A stretch of 64,000 nucleotides of DNA from Protopterus annectens (taxonomy: Eukaryota; Chordata; Ceratodontiformes; Protopteridae): the NCBI RefSeq assembly GCF_019279795.1, contig NC_056743.1, positions 627,996,019 through 628,060,018 on the forward strand. Reading direction: 5' to 3'. The notes under the pieces were generated by a model that saw nothing but the letters and a program-made list of their open reading frames with translations, ran no database searches and had not been told where the DNA came from. Below are positions 35,037 through 45,490 of the stretch, piece after piece. A program made the translations under genes and the position numbers. Within the stretch, counting starts at the first letter, position 1. Every line of letters begins with the position of its first letter.

Positions 35037-35567
35037 TTGCATATTAGATTTAAGCCTACTGAATGGGTAATGCGCAAAGAGTTAGACTTAAAGATATGGA
35101 GCATCTCTAGTAGAACATGGTCCAATATTACCTTGTAGGTGAGACACAGATCACCTCTGAGCAATCTGTATGATACCAAGTAGATTGATAAAGATTTGAG
35201 TCTGTCCACATAGGACAGATGTTGGAGGCCATGGATTCCCTTTGTGAGGTATTTCTGTGGCCTTTCCAGTTGGTGCAGGTGTTTGGAGAGGTACATACCA
35301 AACGGGGCATTAAACTCAATTATAGGCCTAATGAGGGAGGAGTACAGAGAGGTAATAACCTCCTTTTTTCCTGGATGCAATCCCTTTAATTATGAGATGA
35401 ACCAAGTAAAAGGCTTTTCTGACCACTGGAGAAACATGATGGTCGAATGTGAGATTGTTAACTACTTGAGTACCCAGGTCTCTCACCACAGGTTGAGTGG
35501 TTAGGGCATTGCCGTTGACGTGGTAATCAGTAGGGGCTGTATTTTTGCCGAATAACACAGCACCTGA
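35037..35567 (-). pseudogene. CR1-clade LINE ORF2 C-terminal part
   Basis: The minus-strand frame at 34,904-35,380 includes SRKKEVITSLYSSLIRPIIEFNAPFGMYLSKHLHQLERPQKYLTK, here given only by its first and last pieces: HPGKKEVITSLYSS and QLERPQKYLTKG. The preceding frame (35,328-35,558) carries RDLGTQVVNNLTFDHHVSPV. Both align with 46,900-47,420 of the full CR1 copy. A frameshift near 35,380 separates them, and the copy is 5'-truncated near 35,567. Confidence 0.85.
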
Positions 35568-35638
35568 GAAAACACAAATGCATTACCTAATTTAAGGATG
35601 TACCCTTCATCAACCCCCACAGCCCATTGAAAGTATTC

Positions 35639-35929
35639 CTATATAATACAGAAAATTTAAAGAACTGCCATGTTGGTAAACTAACAGAAAACACAGAGGC
35701 AGTGGAACACAGACATTATGTAATATCTTTTATTGGACCAACATTGGTTTTGCAATTACTTGAGCTATCAAGCTGGCATAAGCCTTTTGTCAGGAGTCAT
35801 ACTGTATAACTCCTGATGAAGGGGTCATGCCAGCTCAAAAGCTCGAGTAATTGCCAAACCTGTGTTGGTCCAATAAACGGTATTGCATCATGTCTGTGTT
35901 CCAATGTCTTTGTGTTTTCTATATAACAG
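35639..35929. mobile_element. Palindromic PLE-end insertion with hammerhead-like cores
   Basis: Arms of about 105-115 bp form an imperfect palindrome (35,686-35,920): AGAAAACACAGAGGCAGTGG opposite CCAATGTCTTTGTGTTTTCT, and TATTGGACCAACATTGG opposite TGTTGGTCCAATAAACG. The right arm carries CTGATGA (35,813-35,819), a hairpin-sized spacer, AAAA (35,837-35,840), then GTCCAATAAACGG. This is the order seen in PLE termini with hammerhead motifs. The flanking words CTATATAATACAG (35,639-35,651) and CTATATAACAG (35,919-35,929) look like a diverged target-site duplication. Confidence 0.65.
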
Positions 35930-38758
35930 TATGATATGGAAAATATATGATTAACATATCTTGAACAGACTTCCCAAACAAAGAAGTCATGCTCATAAGT
36001 TCTATGACCCTGAAATGGACAAGTGCTGCAGACAGTATCCCATGTCCAGACATATCCACCTGGGGTATCACTAGTGGATATTCAAGGTGCCACTTGCAAT
36101 TCAGCACCCATGTCCAGCACTCTACAATGGAGTCCTGATCTGGATGGACCTCCCCAGACAGAAATAACAGAAACTTTTCTGTGTCTGTCTATTGTGACTT
36201 TTGCAGCATAACTCATCTGTGACCCTCTCTTCATGTGCCAGGCAGGTTGCCTTACTCCTTGTTTGTGTGATCATGTTATTGACCCATTTAATGACCTGTT
36301 CATAGGTCCAATTTTATCCACTGACAGTAATTATCTCTTTAACATCCTACCAGGCCTGCATACTGAAGACCTGATCAGATCTCTCTCATGCTGGAATATC
36401 TGCTGACCATGCCCATGGAAGGTCTGCAGAAGGATGTCATTCTACGCCTGGGAAAATTTACTCATCTGCTGATGCTCATGTCTAGGCATGACAACCTGGA
36501 ATTGCAAGAGAATACGTGTTTAAGCTGCTGGCAGGTCATTCATGACATAATCCTATTCAGCAACACACAACACTTACCCAGTGTTGGCAAGAACCATATT
36601 ATATTGCAAACATGATGGGGGACTACCCACATGTATGGCTGCCATCTATGTGGCAGTGGTATTTATGTTATTTTTCTAGGTGTTACATTGACACTGGACG
36701 GGAGGGTCTCATTACTCTGAGCAGGAAACATTGCATGCTCATGACTGTATTTGGGACAGCTCATGTCTTCCATATGTCAATAGGCCAAACAGGCAAACAT
36801 TTTGCATTAATGTACACTTTGGAGAGTTGCAAGTGTGATGTCCATGTATCTTGTTACTCCCCGTGACTTTGTAAGTGATAAAGACTGAGCAGAGGATTTG
36901 ACTACCACTGTTTGACAACTTCCCTGCCAGTGACATACAGCTTTCTTGTGATATACAGTGTATCCAGCCCTACAGCATACTAAATTGGTATAGGACCCTA
37001 GACAGTTTGTTTATGAGGCCCACACGTAGGCTTGAGCCTACAACAGGACAGCCAGCAAGAGATGAGTCCAATCGTCTACTACTATCAACATACATACCCC
37101 AATGTGGGTATGTATGGAAGGCAATCTATCCCAGAAAATAAAAGAACTAGGACAAGCTGGATATAGAAAATCTAATACAGATGTAGGAAGGGGATGTCCA
37201 AATAGCTGCAAAGGGCATAGAATAAACATCCTCTGTAGTGATCCCTGAAGCAGGCAACACAAGTGTGTTTGTTGTAAAACCAAGCGGATGACTATAGCAT
37301 ACAAATAATGTTATTGTATGTCACTATTCCGCACCCTCTGACTAGTATGGCACTCACACTTTCTCCACATTTGGAGTTCATAGGAGGGGCTGATTGTAAA
37401 AGGTTTATAAACACATCACTCAAACATCAAAAACATGGAGGCATTTAGAATACAAGGCTACTCCATGCATATCTCTGGACCGTGTAGGTTGCCCCCCCCC
37501 AGTACGACATTGACAGGTCTTGCATCAGTACTCTCCACAGGCAATCATGTACTAATTAAAGCACTCACACAGTATACTATACACTAGACTGATGTAATCT
37601 TCTCTTAAAGGACACCACAGCATACAGTCCAACAGATGTGGGGTACTTAAAGCAAACAGAAGACCTCCCAATACATCCATATTAACACCGAGTGGGGCAT
37701 ACACATTCCCCAGCCTACAACAGGACTTGATTTATCTGCATAGTATACAAAGAAACAGTGAACTTGCTACATTATATCACCCCCAGTTTTCCTGCCATGG
37801 CAGGAAATCCTAACCCTATTTACAGCCCCCCACACAGTATGCACCATTGCTGTCATTTACACTCATAGGTTACTCTCTGTAATATAAATCTTTCATGTGG
37901 TTCATCAACAAACACAAGTAAACCATTAGTAGTAAAACAAAAGAGAAAATAATACCACTTCCCATTCACTTTCCAAACTTTCAGTTCATTTAGCTTCTAG
38001 CCCTTCAGCTTTCCCTTGTGGATAGTAGCTCTCCAGGTTACAGTGTGCAATACTTCATAGTGCAAGGAGTCTAGCAATGGGTGCAGCTGCTTTTTTATGT
38101 AGTTTTGAAGCTAATAATAGTATTTTGAGGAAATGTTCCTATATCATGTTTTTATCTCATTTCCCACTTCACCTGAGCCATGCTCTATTATTTTTATGCG
38201 CTTGCATGAATGGGTAACCCTACTGTAGTGTTATGGCTTGAATAGGTGCTGAAGAGAAAACCTCATGACAAATATAGGCACTGTGATACTTGTACATGCT
38301 TTCCTTTCCATGCCATTGTTCAATCCTAACACCATAATTTCAAACTATTTATTTTCATGTTATACAATGGTGACCTATGACTGGTTTTACTAATGAAGTG
38401 TCTATAAAGATGTGAACCATGTTCTGACAGCACCATCATGCATGACTACAAGAGGGCTACCATATTTCTCTGGATTGTGATTTACTGAATGGCCATGACT
38501 TCTAAGAGCACTAAAGGTGGCAGGGCTCCAAGGTGGTGCAGTAAAAAAAGTAAAGATCCTTCTGTACTTTATGTACAAGACCACTGAGAATGCCTGCTTG
38601 AGGACTCTTATTAGGGTCTCCAGTATAAAGTGTACGTCTGGTACACTGTTTCCAGGGTGGTGAATGCTGCTACTGTCATGAACTGCTCTGGTGAGCAATA
38701 CCGGCTCCACAACAATGACCAGTGAAGACACCATCCTGGCTTTCTGAGCCAATGGGAA

Positions 38759-38798
<40 letters not shown>

Positions 38799-39042
38799 CT
38801 CCTGAGATGTATGTAAAGTTAGTCACTGCCCTATTTCCCTTGTACATAAACAGGCCCTTGAAAGATGTTGTATTTGCAGTTCTTGTTCTTCAGCTCAGGA
38901 GTAAATGACAGAGAATATGCTCCTGTACTGGAGGAAAATTGAACATCTCTCCAGGTGCAGGGGTCAGTATGATTATGGTTATATTGCTGATTACCTGCAT
39001 GTCACAGTTGTATGTACAGTCTAACCCAACCTACATATATAT
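35930..39042. other. Unassigned region, possibly old transposon-derived
   Basis: No gene is firmly recognised. Short plus-strand frames at 36,388-36,615, 36,612-36,866 and 36,023-36,211 have protein-like composition but no motif I can name. Their base composition resembles the Harbinger relic at 53 kb, so they may be an old DNA-transposon remnant; this is weak. A (GA)n microsatellite lies at 38,765-38,793, and a C-run at 37,489-37,499. Confidence 0.25.
38765..38793. repeat. (GA)n microsatellite
   Basis: About 14 GA dinucleotides. Confidence 0.95.
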
Positions 39043-39434
39043 GGGATCTATATTACCGTGTCAAAAGACATGTTCACCGAACACGTCTTAATCGACACAG
39101 TAATATCGACTTGTCTAAAATTCGAACGGCCAAGTCAGCAAATTTTTTCCCAGGGGAAAAAAATTGCTTGGCCATCATCGGGGATTTGCCCTTTTCCCCC
39201 ACTGTAGTGCACTCTTGGAGTTGGTATATTTAGTTAGGAGGTGTGTGGGGGCACAGGGAAGCCCCCCACGTTGTAGGGTTTGAAAGTGTGGTTTTTTTTC
39301 TGTACGGCTGAGCGATTTTTCCCCTGGGAAAAAAATTCACTGCCTCAGGCATCTGGGTTTTAGACAAGTCGATATTACTGTGTCGATTACGACGTGTTCG
39401 GCGAACATGTCTTTTGACATGGTAATATAGACCC
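39043..39434. mobile_element. MITE with ~80-bp terminal inverted repeats and internal hairpins
   Basis: The left TIR (GGGATCTATATTACCGTGTC ... TAATATCGACTTGTCT, about 39,043-39,118) is mirrored by the right one (AGACAAGTCGATATTACTGT ... GGTAATATAGACCC, about 39,362-39,434), flanked by TAT on both sides. Inside, next to each TIR, is an extra hairpin: GCAAATTTTTTCCC-AGG-GGAAAAAAATTGC (39,138-39,167) and GCGATTTTTCCCC-TGGGAAAAAAATTC (39,311-39,338). There is no ORF. The TA-containing target and long TIR suggest a non-autonomous Tc1/mariner-like or similar DNA transposon; the superfamily is inference. Confidence 0.8.
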
Positions 39435-39474
39435 TATATAGGACTTTGGAATTTATTATTGAGCAGACATTGAT

Positions 39475-39763
<289 letters not shown>

Positions 39764-39924
39764 TTTCTGGGAGTGTGGAAGATGCAGTGCTGTGAAAACA
39801 CATGCCTGTTTTTGCCTCTTCTGAGGTTAATCCTCAGAGCATGCACAATAGCTGTTCACGTTCTGTTTTTTGACATTTTTTTATGTCAACATTATGTACA
39901 TTGATATTTCTTCAGTTCAGTGTG

Positions 39925-41036
39925 GAGTCTTCTTCTTCTTTCGGCTGCTTCCATCAGGGGTCGCCACAGCGGATCATCTGTTTCCATTTCTTCCTGTCCT
40001 CTGCATCTTGCTCTGTCACACCAACCACCTGCAAATCCTCTCTCACCACATCCATAAACTTTATCCTTCCTCTTTTCCTGTTATCTGGCAGCTTCATCCT
40101 TAGCATCTTTTCCCCAATATACTCTGCATCCCTCCTAACCAAATGTCCAAACCAATGTAATCTTGCCTCTCTGGCTTTGTCTCCAAACCTTCCAACCTGG
40201 GCTGACCCTCTAATATACTTATTCCTAATCCCATATAACATAGCTGGTCTCACTACCCTCTTGTAGACCTTCCCTTTCACTCTTACTGGTACTCATCTGT
40301 CACAAATCCTGACACTCTTCTCCACCCACTCCATCCTGCCTGTACTCTCTTCTTCACCTCTCTTCCACACTCACCATTACTCTGAACTGTTGATCCCAAG
40401 CATTTAAACTCATCTACCTTCGCCACCTCTACTCCATGCATCCTCACCATTCCTCCATCCTCCCTCTCATTCACACACATATATTCTGTCTTAGTCCTGC
40501 TGACCTTCATTCCTCTTCTCTCTAGAGCATATCTCCACCTCTCCAGGGTCTTCTCCACCTGTTCCCTACTCTCACTACAGATCACAATGTCATCTGCAAA
40601 CATAGTCCACGGGGACTCCTGTCTGATCTCTTCTGTCAAGCTGTCCATCACCATTGCAAATAAGAAAGGGCTCAGAGCTGATCCTTGATGTAATCCCACC
40701 TCCGCCTTAAACGCATCAGTCACTCCCACCGTAGACCTCACCGCTGTCACACTACCCTCATACATATCCTGTACCACTCTTACATACTTCTCTGACACTC
40801 CCAACTTCCTCATACAATACCACAACTCCTCTCTAGGCACCCTGTCATATGCTTTCTCTAAGTCCACAAAGACACAATGTAACTCCTTCTGACCTTCTCT
40901 GTACTTCTCCATCAACACTCTCAGAGCAAACATCGCATCTGTAGTGCTGGCATGAAACCATACTGCTGATCACTAATTATCACCTCCCTTCTTAACCTAG
41001 TTTCCCACTTGAGTCTGTCTGGACAGCATAGCCGCT
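39925..41036 (-). pseudogene. RTE-clade LINE, RT to 3' end, internally deleted
   Basis: The minus frame 40,283-40,933 contains the reverse transcriptase core: FVDLEKAYDRVPREELWYCM, LHQGSALSPFLFAMVMDSLT and the catalytic MFADDIVICS. It then enters the C-terminal domain (VDEFKCLGSTVQSNGECGRE). A frameshift near 40,285 and a deletion follow. At 40,230 the text jumps from the YIRGS region directly to MLYG, removing about 120-130 bp that are present in the 18.3-18.9 kb copy. The 3' end is CGGCTGCTTCCATCAGGGGTC with a (CTT)n/(GAA)n tail at 39,929-39,940. The glycine of the usual QG motif is conserved. The copy is 5'-truncated near 41,036. Confidence 0.88.
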
Positions 41037-42957
41037 GCTTCCTACTGTGACATGCAGGCATGTTGCCACATGCATTTTTCTGAATTCCAAGGATGTCTTG
41101 ATCTGTTCATTATAGAATGCCTAAAAAAAAAATAACAGGATGTTGGGAAGTGTAGAGAAAGATGAAACATTAGTAAACAGATGTTGTGGAGGAGTTTTAA
41201 ATATAAGGGCCAGACATGTACTGTTGGTTTACTCTGTATAAAAAAAATAAATAAATAAACCATTATGGCACACGTTTCAGAATTTATACAAGTAACAGGC
41301 TGTAATTAGGCAGCTGAGACAGGAAAAGCCAGAAAACACTTTCAGTTGCAATTGTTGTATGAGATGAGTCATTTCTATGCAGTCTTTAATCAGATGGATA
41401 TAAATGAAACAAATTAATCTGAGTAATGGCCCACGAGCAGTGAGGAAGGAACACAGAGTATCTAAATGTGCTGTATTAAACTTCACATAAAGAGTAATGG
41501 CTTTGTTAATTACTTTTCTATCTGAGAGGGTAGCAGAATATTGAATCTTTTTGTGACCACAGTGAGACATATACTGCTTGCATTTTTAGGAATTCTGTTA
41601 TGCTGTAATATCTGTCTACCTATCTATCTCTCTATTTACCCATCTATATATGCATATCGATATATTTATCGCTGGCCATCATGAATCATGTGATTTATGT
41701 GTTCCTTATTCTTACTGGTACAACTGCTGGGCTGATCTTCACTTTAGATTTAAAACTGAATCTTGTGGCAGTCTACTGTTAGCATTTCTGGGAAACTTTA
41801 TTGTTTACTGTTAACAGTCTAGGTAATATCCATGGCATTAACTGCATGAGCATATCAAAACTTCTCCTAATTAATTAACATTTTTGTTCTCTCATGACAT
41901 TAAGCTTTATTTCCGAAGTTTAAGGTTATGAATGATCAACAGAAAAGAGATACTCCACATGTAAGGTGGATCTAAAAAAGACAAGCAAGCAATGCTATTT
42001 TTGAGAGGGGTCACTTTTCAACAAACCAGTAGAGTAATCAGACATGTATTAGGCATTGAATAGAAGTGGCAGTCCAGGCAAAGGACTGTATAATTTAAAA
42101 AAAGTATAGCGCTAACAGGAGAAGCAGTGCTATGCTTGCTATGCTGCCTCATGGCTGGAGGAATGCCAGAGCTGCTCACGACTGACATGATGGATGTCAG
42201 AAGGATGGTAGGCTATTGTGGCTGAGCCAGTGTGTGCTCATTTGCATTTCATGATCAACTGGCACAAGAAGGGCAGCATAGTGGCCATCAGCTAGTCCAC
42301 ATCATTGTGCCAACCCTGTTCATCATATAAATATGAAGGAAATGAGGTAGAAAAGAAAGCAGGAAAGGGGAGAACAGCAATCAGGGAAACACACAAGAGT
42401 AATCATAAGGAGAAGTAGTTTTTGTTGGGAAAAATACTTTTTTTCATGTATAGAAAAGATTGGTTAAGTACTGAGTGATGGTTGTGGATGGGATAGAGGC
42501 AGAAATGCAGTTAGGATGGTAGGCACACAAACACAAAATGCAGACTCAGATAGACAGGAGCAGTAGAGATACAAAAGACTGGGAGGAGAGTGAATGGGTA
42601 AAGACAGAGAGAACAAATGGTGATGAGGAGGACTGAATAATGAACAAGGAATGGGGAATGATATGTAAAAAAGAGGGAAAACACCAAGACAGAGACAGGG
42701 TTGGTTCATGGTGTGGCTGGATGACCAGCTTGCACAGAAGGCAACAAACTCAGGCATCAGCTACTTGCATGACAGATGTTAGGGACTGGTTGCCCCTCTG
42801 CTGGCCTGATGGGACCATACAACTCAAAAATCCTTACGAGAAAGTGCTCCATGGTGCTGCCACAACTCAGTCACCACCAGCCTCTGCACCTGACATTGGG
42901 AAATCAGGGCAAATTCCACCAGTCTGCTTACAGAAGAGGTGACTTTGCTTCCTTTTC
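41037..42957. other. Unique-looking sequence; candidate conserved non-coding segment
   Basis: No gene is recognised. 41,280-41,570 is repeat-free with AT-rich homeodomain-like cores (AATTAATC, GTTAATTAC). Short tetranucleotide-like CTAT/ATCT words occur at 41,620-41,650. The 42,464-42,757 (-) frame is low-complexity (Pro/Ser/His) and unlikely to be coding. Confidence 0.3.
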
Positions 42958-43615
42958 CATCGTTTGGGCAGTTTTTCCATCTCTCTCAACTTTTCTGGTT
43001 TAAAAGCCTGCATTTGAGATTGTTTCCTGCTTTTCTTGTAACTAGTCTAGTCCAGATACAGATTTGCTGTAAACAAGACTGTTTGTAAGCTTCTGAGCCC
43101 CCAAGCCTTTCTGTGTTAGAGGGAAGCCTTCTAGCTTATCATTGGGAATGGTAAGCACTAGGTAGCCTATCTACCACAGGGGGAGTGGTTTCTGGCCCAG
43201 AAATTGTAGTTTATTGGCGGTTTGGGCAGTTTTTTCCATTTCTTTCAAACTTTTTGGTTTGAAAGCCTGCGTTTGCTCTTTTCCCACCTTTCCTGTAACT
43301 AGTCTAGTCCAGACACAAATTTGCTGCATCCAGGACTGTATGTAAGCTTCTGAGCCTCCAAGCCTTTCTGTACTGAAGGGAATGCTTCTAGCTTATCAGT
43401 GGGAGTGGTAAGCACTAGGTAGCCTATCTACCACAAGAGGAGTGGTTTCTGGCCCAGAAATTGTAATTGATTGGCCGTTTGGGCAGTTTTTCCATCTCTC
43501 TCAACTTTCTGGTTTAAAAGCCCATGTTTGTGCTTGTTTCCCACCGTTCCTGTAACTATTCTAGTCCATATACAGACTTGCTGTATCCAGGACTGTCTGT
43601 AATCATCTGAGTGGT
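42958..43615 (+). repeat. Tandem 257-bp monomers (about 2.5) upstream of a CR1 LINE
   Basis: TTTGGGCAGTTTTTCCAT recurs at 42,963, 43,221 and 43,478, giving periods of 258 and 257 bp. Shared blocks include TGTAACTAGTCTAGTCCAGA, AAGCCTTTCTGT, AAGCACTAGGTAGCCTATCT and GTGGTTTCTGGCCCAGAAAT. The third unit is cut off near 43,615, and CR1 ORF1 begins at about 43,792 in the same orientation. Tandem 5' promoter monomers are well known for some L1 lineages; for this CR1-type element it is an observation. Promoter function is inference. Confidence 0.85.
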
Positions 43616-43791
43616 GCCAAAGTCTGCTCTTCAATTTTTCCCTTAGATTTACTAGTTCTCTCCTCTCCTGCACTTTTACTAGCTTATTAGTCTAGCACTT
43701 TACCAGACTTCTTGTAGCAAGTATTGTACCACACAAAAGTGCCACCAGCACTAAACTTTCTACAAGGAAACAGATCCAGTACTTATTATTA
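43616..43791 (+). promoter_or_regulatory. Non-repeated 5' leader between CR1 monomers and ORF1
   Basis: This 176-bp segment joins the last partial monomer to the first ATG (43,792). There is no TATA box or obvious Pol II element. Many LINE promoters are internal and TATA-less, so this stretch plus the monomers is the likely 5' UTR. Confidence 0.35.
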
Positions 43792-44049
43792 ATGCCCACC
43801 CCTGCAGGCATGTCTAAAGGTCAGTTCCCTGTCCTTTTTCCTATTAACCTAGTGAACTTGGGCATCCTGAGGCAATGTAACCACTGTCTCATTTACACCG
43901 GTAACCCTCTCCTCTTGCCTCCCAACACTCAGACTTGTGAGAGATGCACTTATATATCCAAATTGGAAGCCACACATTCTCCAGCAAAGAACGGAATAGC
44001 TGGTCAAGAGGAGAAGGTCAACACGTACTACACCGCATGTAACACATAG
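43792..44049 (+). pseudogene. CR1 ORF1 zinc-finger part
   Basis: The 85-codon frame has paired cysteine motifs, CNHC and CERC, about 25 residues apart. This matches the PHD-like/zinc-ribbon N-terminal part of CR1-group ORF1 proteins, which bind nucleic acid. It ends at TAG (44,047-44,049), and the esterase part is in other frames downstream, so ORF1 is broken. The start chosen is the first ATG after the leader; a second ATG five codons later (MSKGQF) is possible. Confidence 0.6.
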
Positions 44050-44257
44050 CCCTCCAGAACATACACCAGCACTGAGTTCACATAAAAACACAAACCACAC
44101 ACCCACTTTCACAGAGGCTCTCAATAAAAATTTACCCAAACAGTAGAGACCTCCAACGCAGAAATGCACTCGACCACCACAACACAACACTAACCATGAG
44201 ACACATAACTCTCCTAAACAGTGTACCACTCAACCGAAGCCCCTAAGGCAAAACAGT

Positions 44258-44798
44258 ATGCCCAACTCACTAGTCATAGGTGACTCGACAGTGAGGCTCA
44301 CTGATGTCCCACTCACTAGGTTGAATAAGGAGAAAGTAACAGTCAGCTGCCTGTCAGGTGCCAGGATACACCACATAAACGCATGCACTCAGGTCCCTCA
44401 ACAACAGGTATAAATATGGCTCAGTCATTGTACATGTGGGTGTGAATGACCTGAGACGTACCTCCCTGGACTACATGAAAAGAGACATGGAGGAGCTCTC
44501 GGATTATGTAGCCCAGGCAGGTATGACCCTAGCCCTGAGCAGCATCCTACCATCACCCAGAATTATACCACAGTACAAGCAGAATATGACTGATTTCAAC
44601 AATTGGCTAAGTTTCTGGTGTCATTCTAAGGGGATCCAGTATCTGTCTGCCTGGGATGACATGATTGACAGACCTCGATGCTTTGCCAGAGATGGCCTGC
44701 ATCTGTCACTCCCGGGCTTCCAGGTACTGGCCAAGGCTCTTGCCATCCTTATAGTGCCTTTTTTAAGCAGTGTTCCAAACACCAAATTACCACCGTAA
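44258..44798 (+). pseudogene. CR1 ORF1 SGNH esterase part
   Basis: The first frame starts MPNSLVIGDSTVRL at 44,258 and has the SGNH block I GDS. A one-base shift near 44,390-44,400 leads into RYKYGSVIVHVGVNDLRR, which has the block III G-x-N-D. The frame 44,436-44,798 carries DGLHLS (block V, catalytic D-x-x-H) near residue 90. CR1-type ORF1 proteins are known to contain such a lipase/esterase domain of unclear role. Catalytic Ser, Asn, Asp and His are all visible but lie across a frameshift. Confidence 0.75.
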
Positions 44799-45490
44799 CA
44801 GCTACAAACAAATGCATTCTGAGGGTCATTCTGCTCAATGTTAGAAGTCTAAATCTCAAAATGCACTCACTTGAAGCACTCCTTAAAATGGAGAACATTG
44901 ACATTTGTGCTGTAACAGAGACCTGGTTCAAGACAGCAAAAAGCACCCCTACACTACCAGGCTATAACTCTTTCCACACCTTTTGGCCCCAGAACTTGGA
45001 CCGAAGCTCCAAAGGCAGTGGTGTTTCCATATTCATAAAAGATGCGCACACCTCCAGACTGGTAGCCCAACATAATGCATCAGAGATACTTCAGGTGCAG
45101 CTGACATTGGGTAAGACAGCGATTCAGGTCATAGCCTGCTATAGGTCCCCAACCATGTCCCAAGACTCATACTCCATGTTTCTAAGCACCCTGAAGAATA
45201 TTAGGGTCCAACCTAACACTCTCATACTAGGCAACTTCAGCTACCCCTCCATTAACTGGGAAACTACTCATGTACCAATACACTTGCCCAACATTTCCTG
45301 GAGTTCATTAATTCCAATGCCTGGACCAGCTCGCTCCTACCCCCACTAGAGGTAGCAGCATCCTTGACCTGGTCATTACTAACATGTGTGACTGTTGCTC
45401 TACACCAATAGTCATCTCCTCCTTGGTTACATCCGACCACAAACTAATCACCTTGGAAATCCACATCCCCCCCACCCCCCGCAAAGGTAG
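44799..45490 (+). pseudogene. CR1 ORF2 apurinic-like endonuclease domain
   Basis: The frame 44,678-45,349 encodes the APE-type endonuclease that nicks target DNA. LLNVRSLNLK (conserved N), VTETWF (catalytic E), GSGVSIFIKD, ACYRSP and LGNFSYPSINWE are visible. The last corresponds to the canonical GDFN, so the key Asp reads as Asn. A frameshift near 45,290-45,300 moves the rest (ILDLVITNMC, TSDHKLITLEI, with the conserved SDH) into another frame up to about 45,470. The domain is inactive as it stands because of the Asn and the shift. Confidence 0.85.

Noticed and set aside
43849-44229. 126-codon minus-strand Cys/Val/Gly-rich frame
   Set aside because: It is opposite CR1 ORF1. The cysteine richness comes from ACA/CAC-rich plus-strand sequence.
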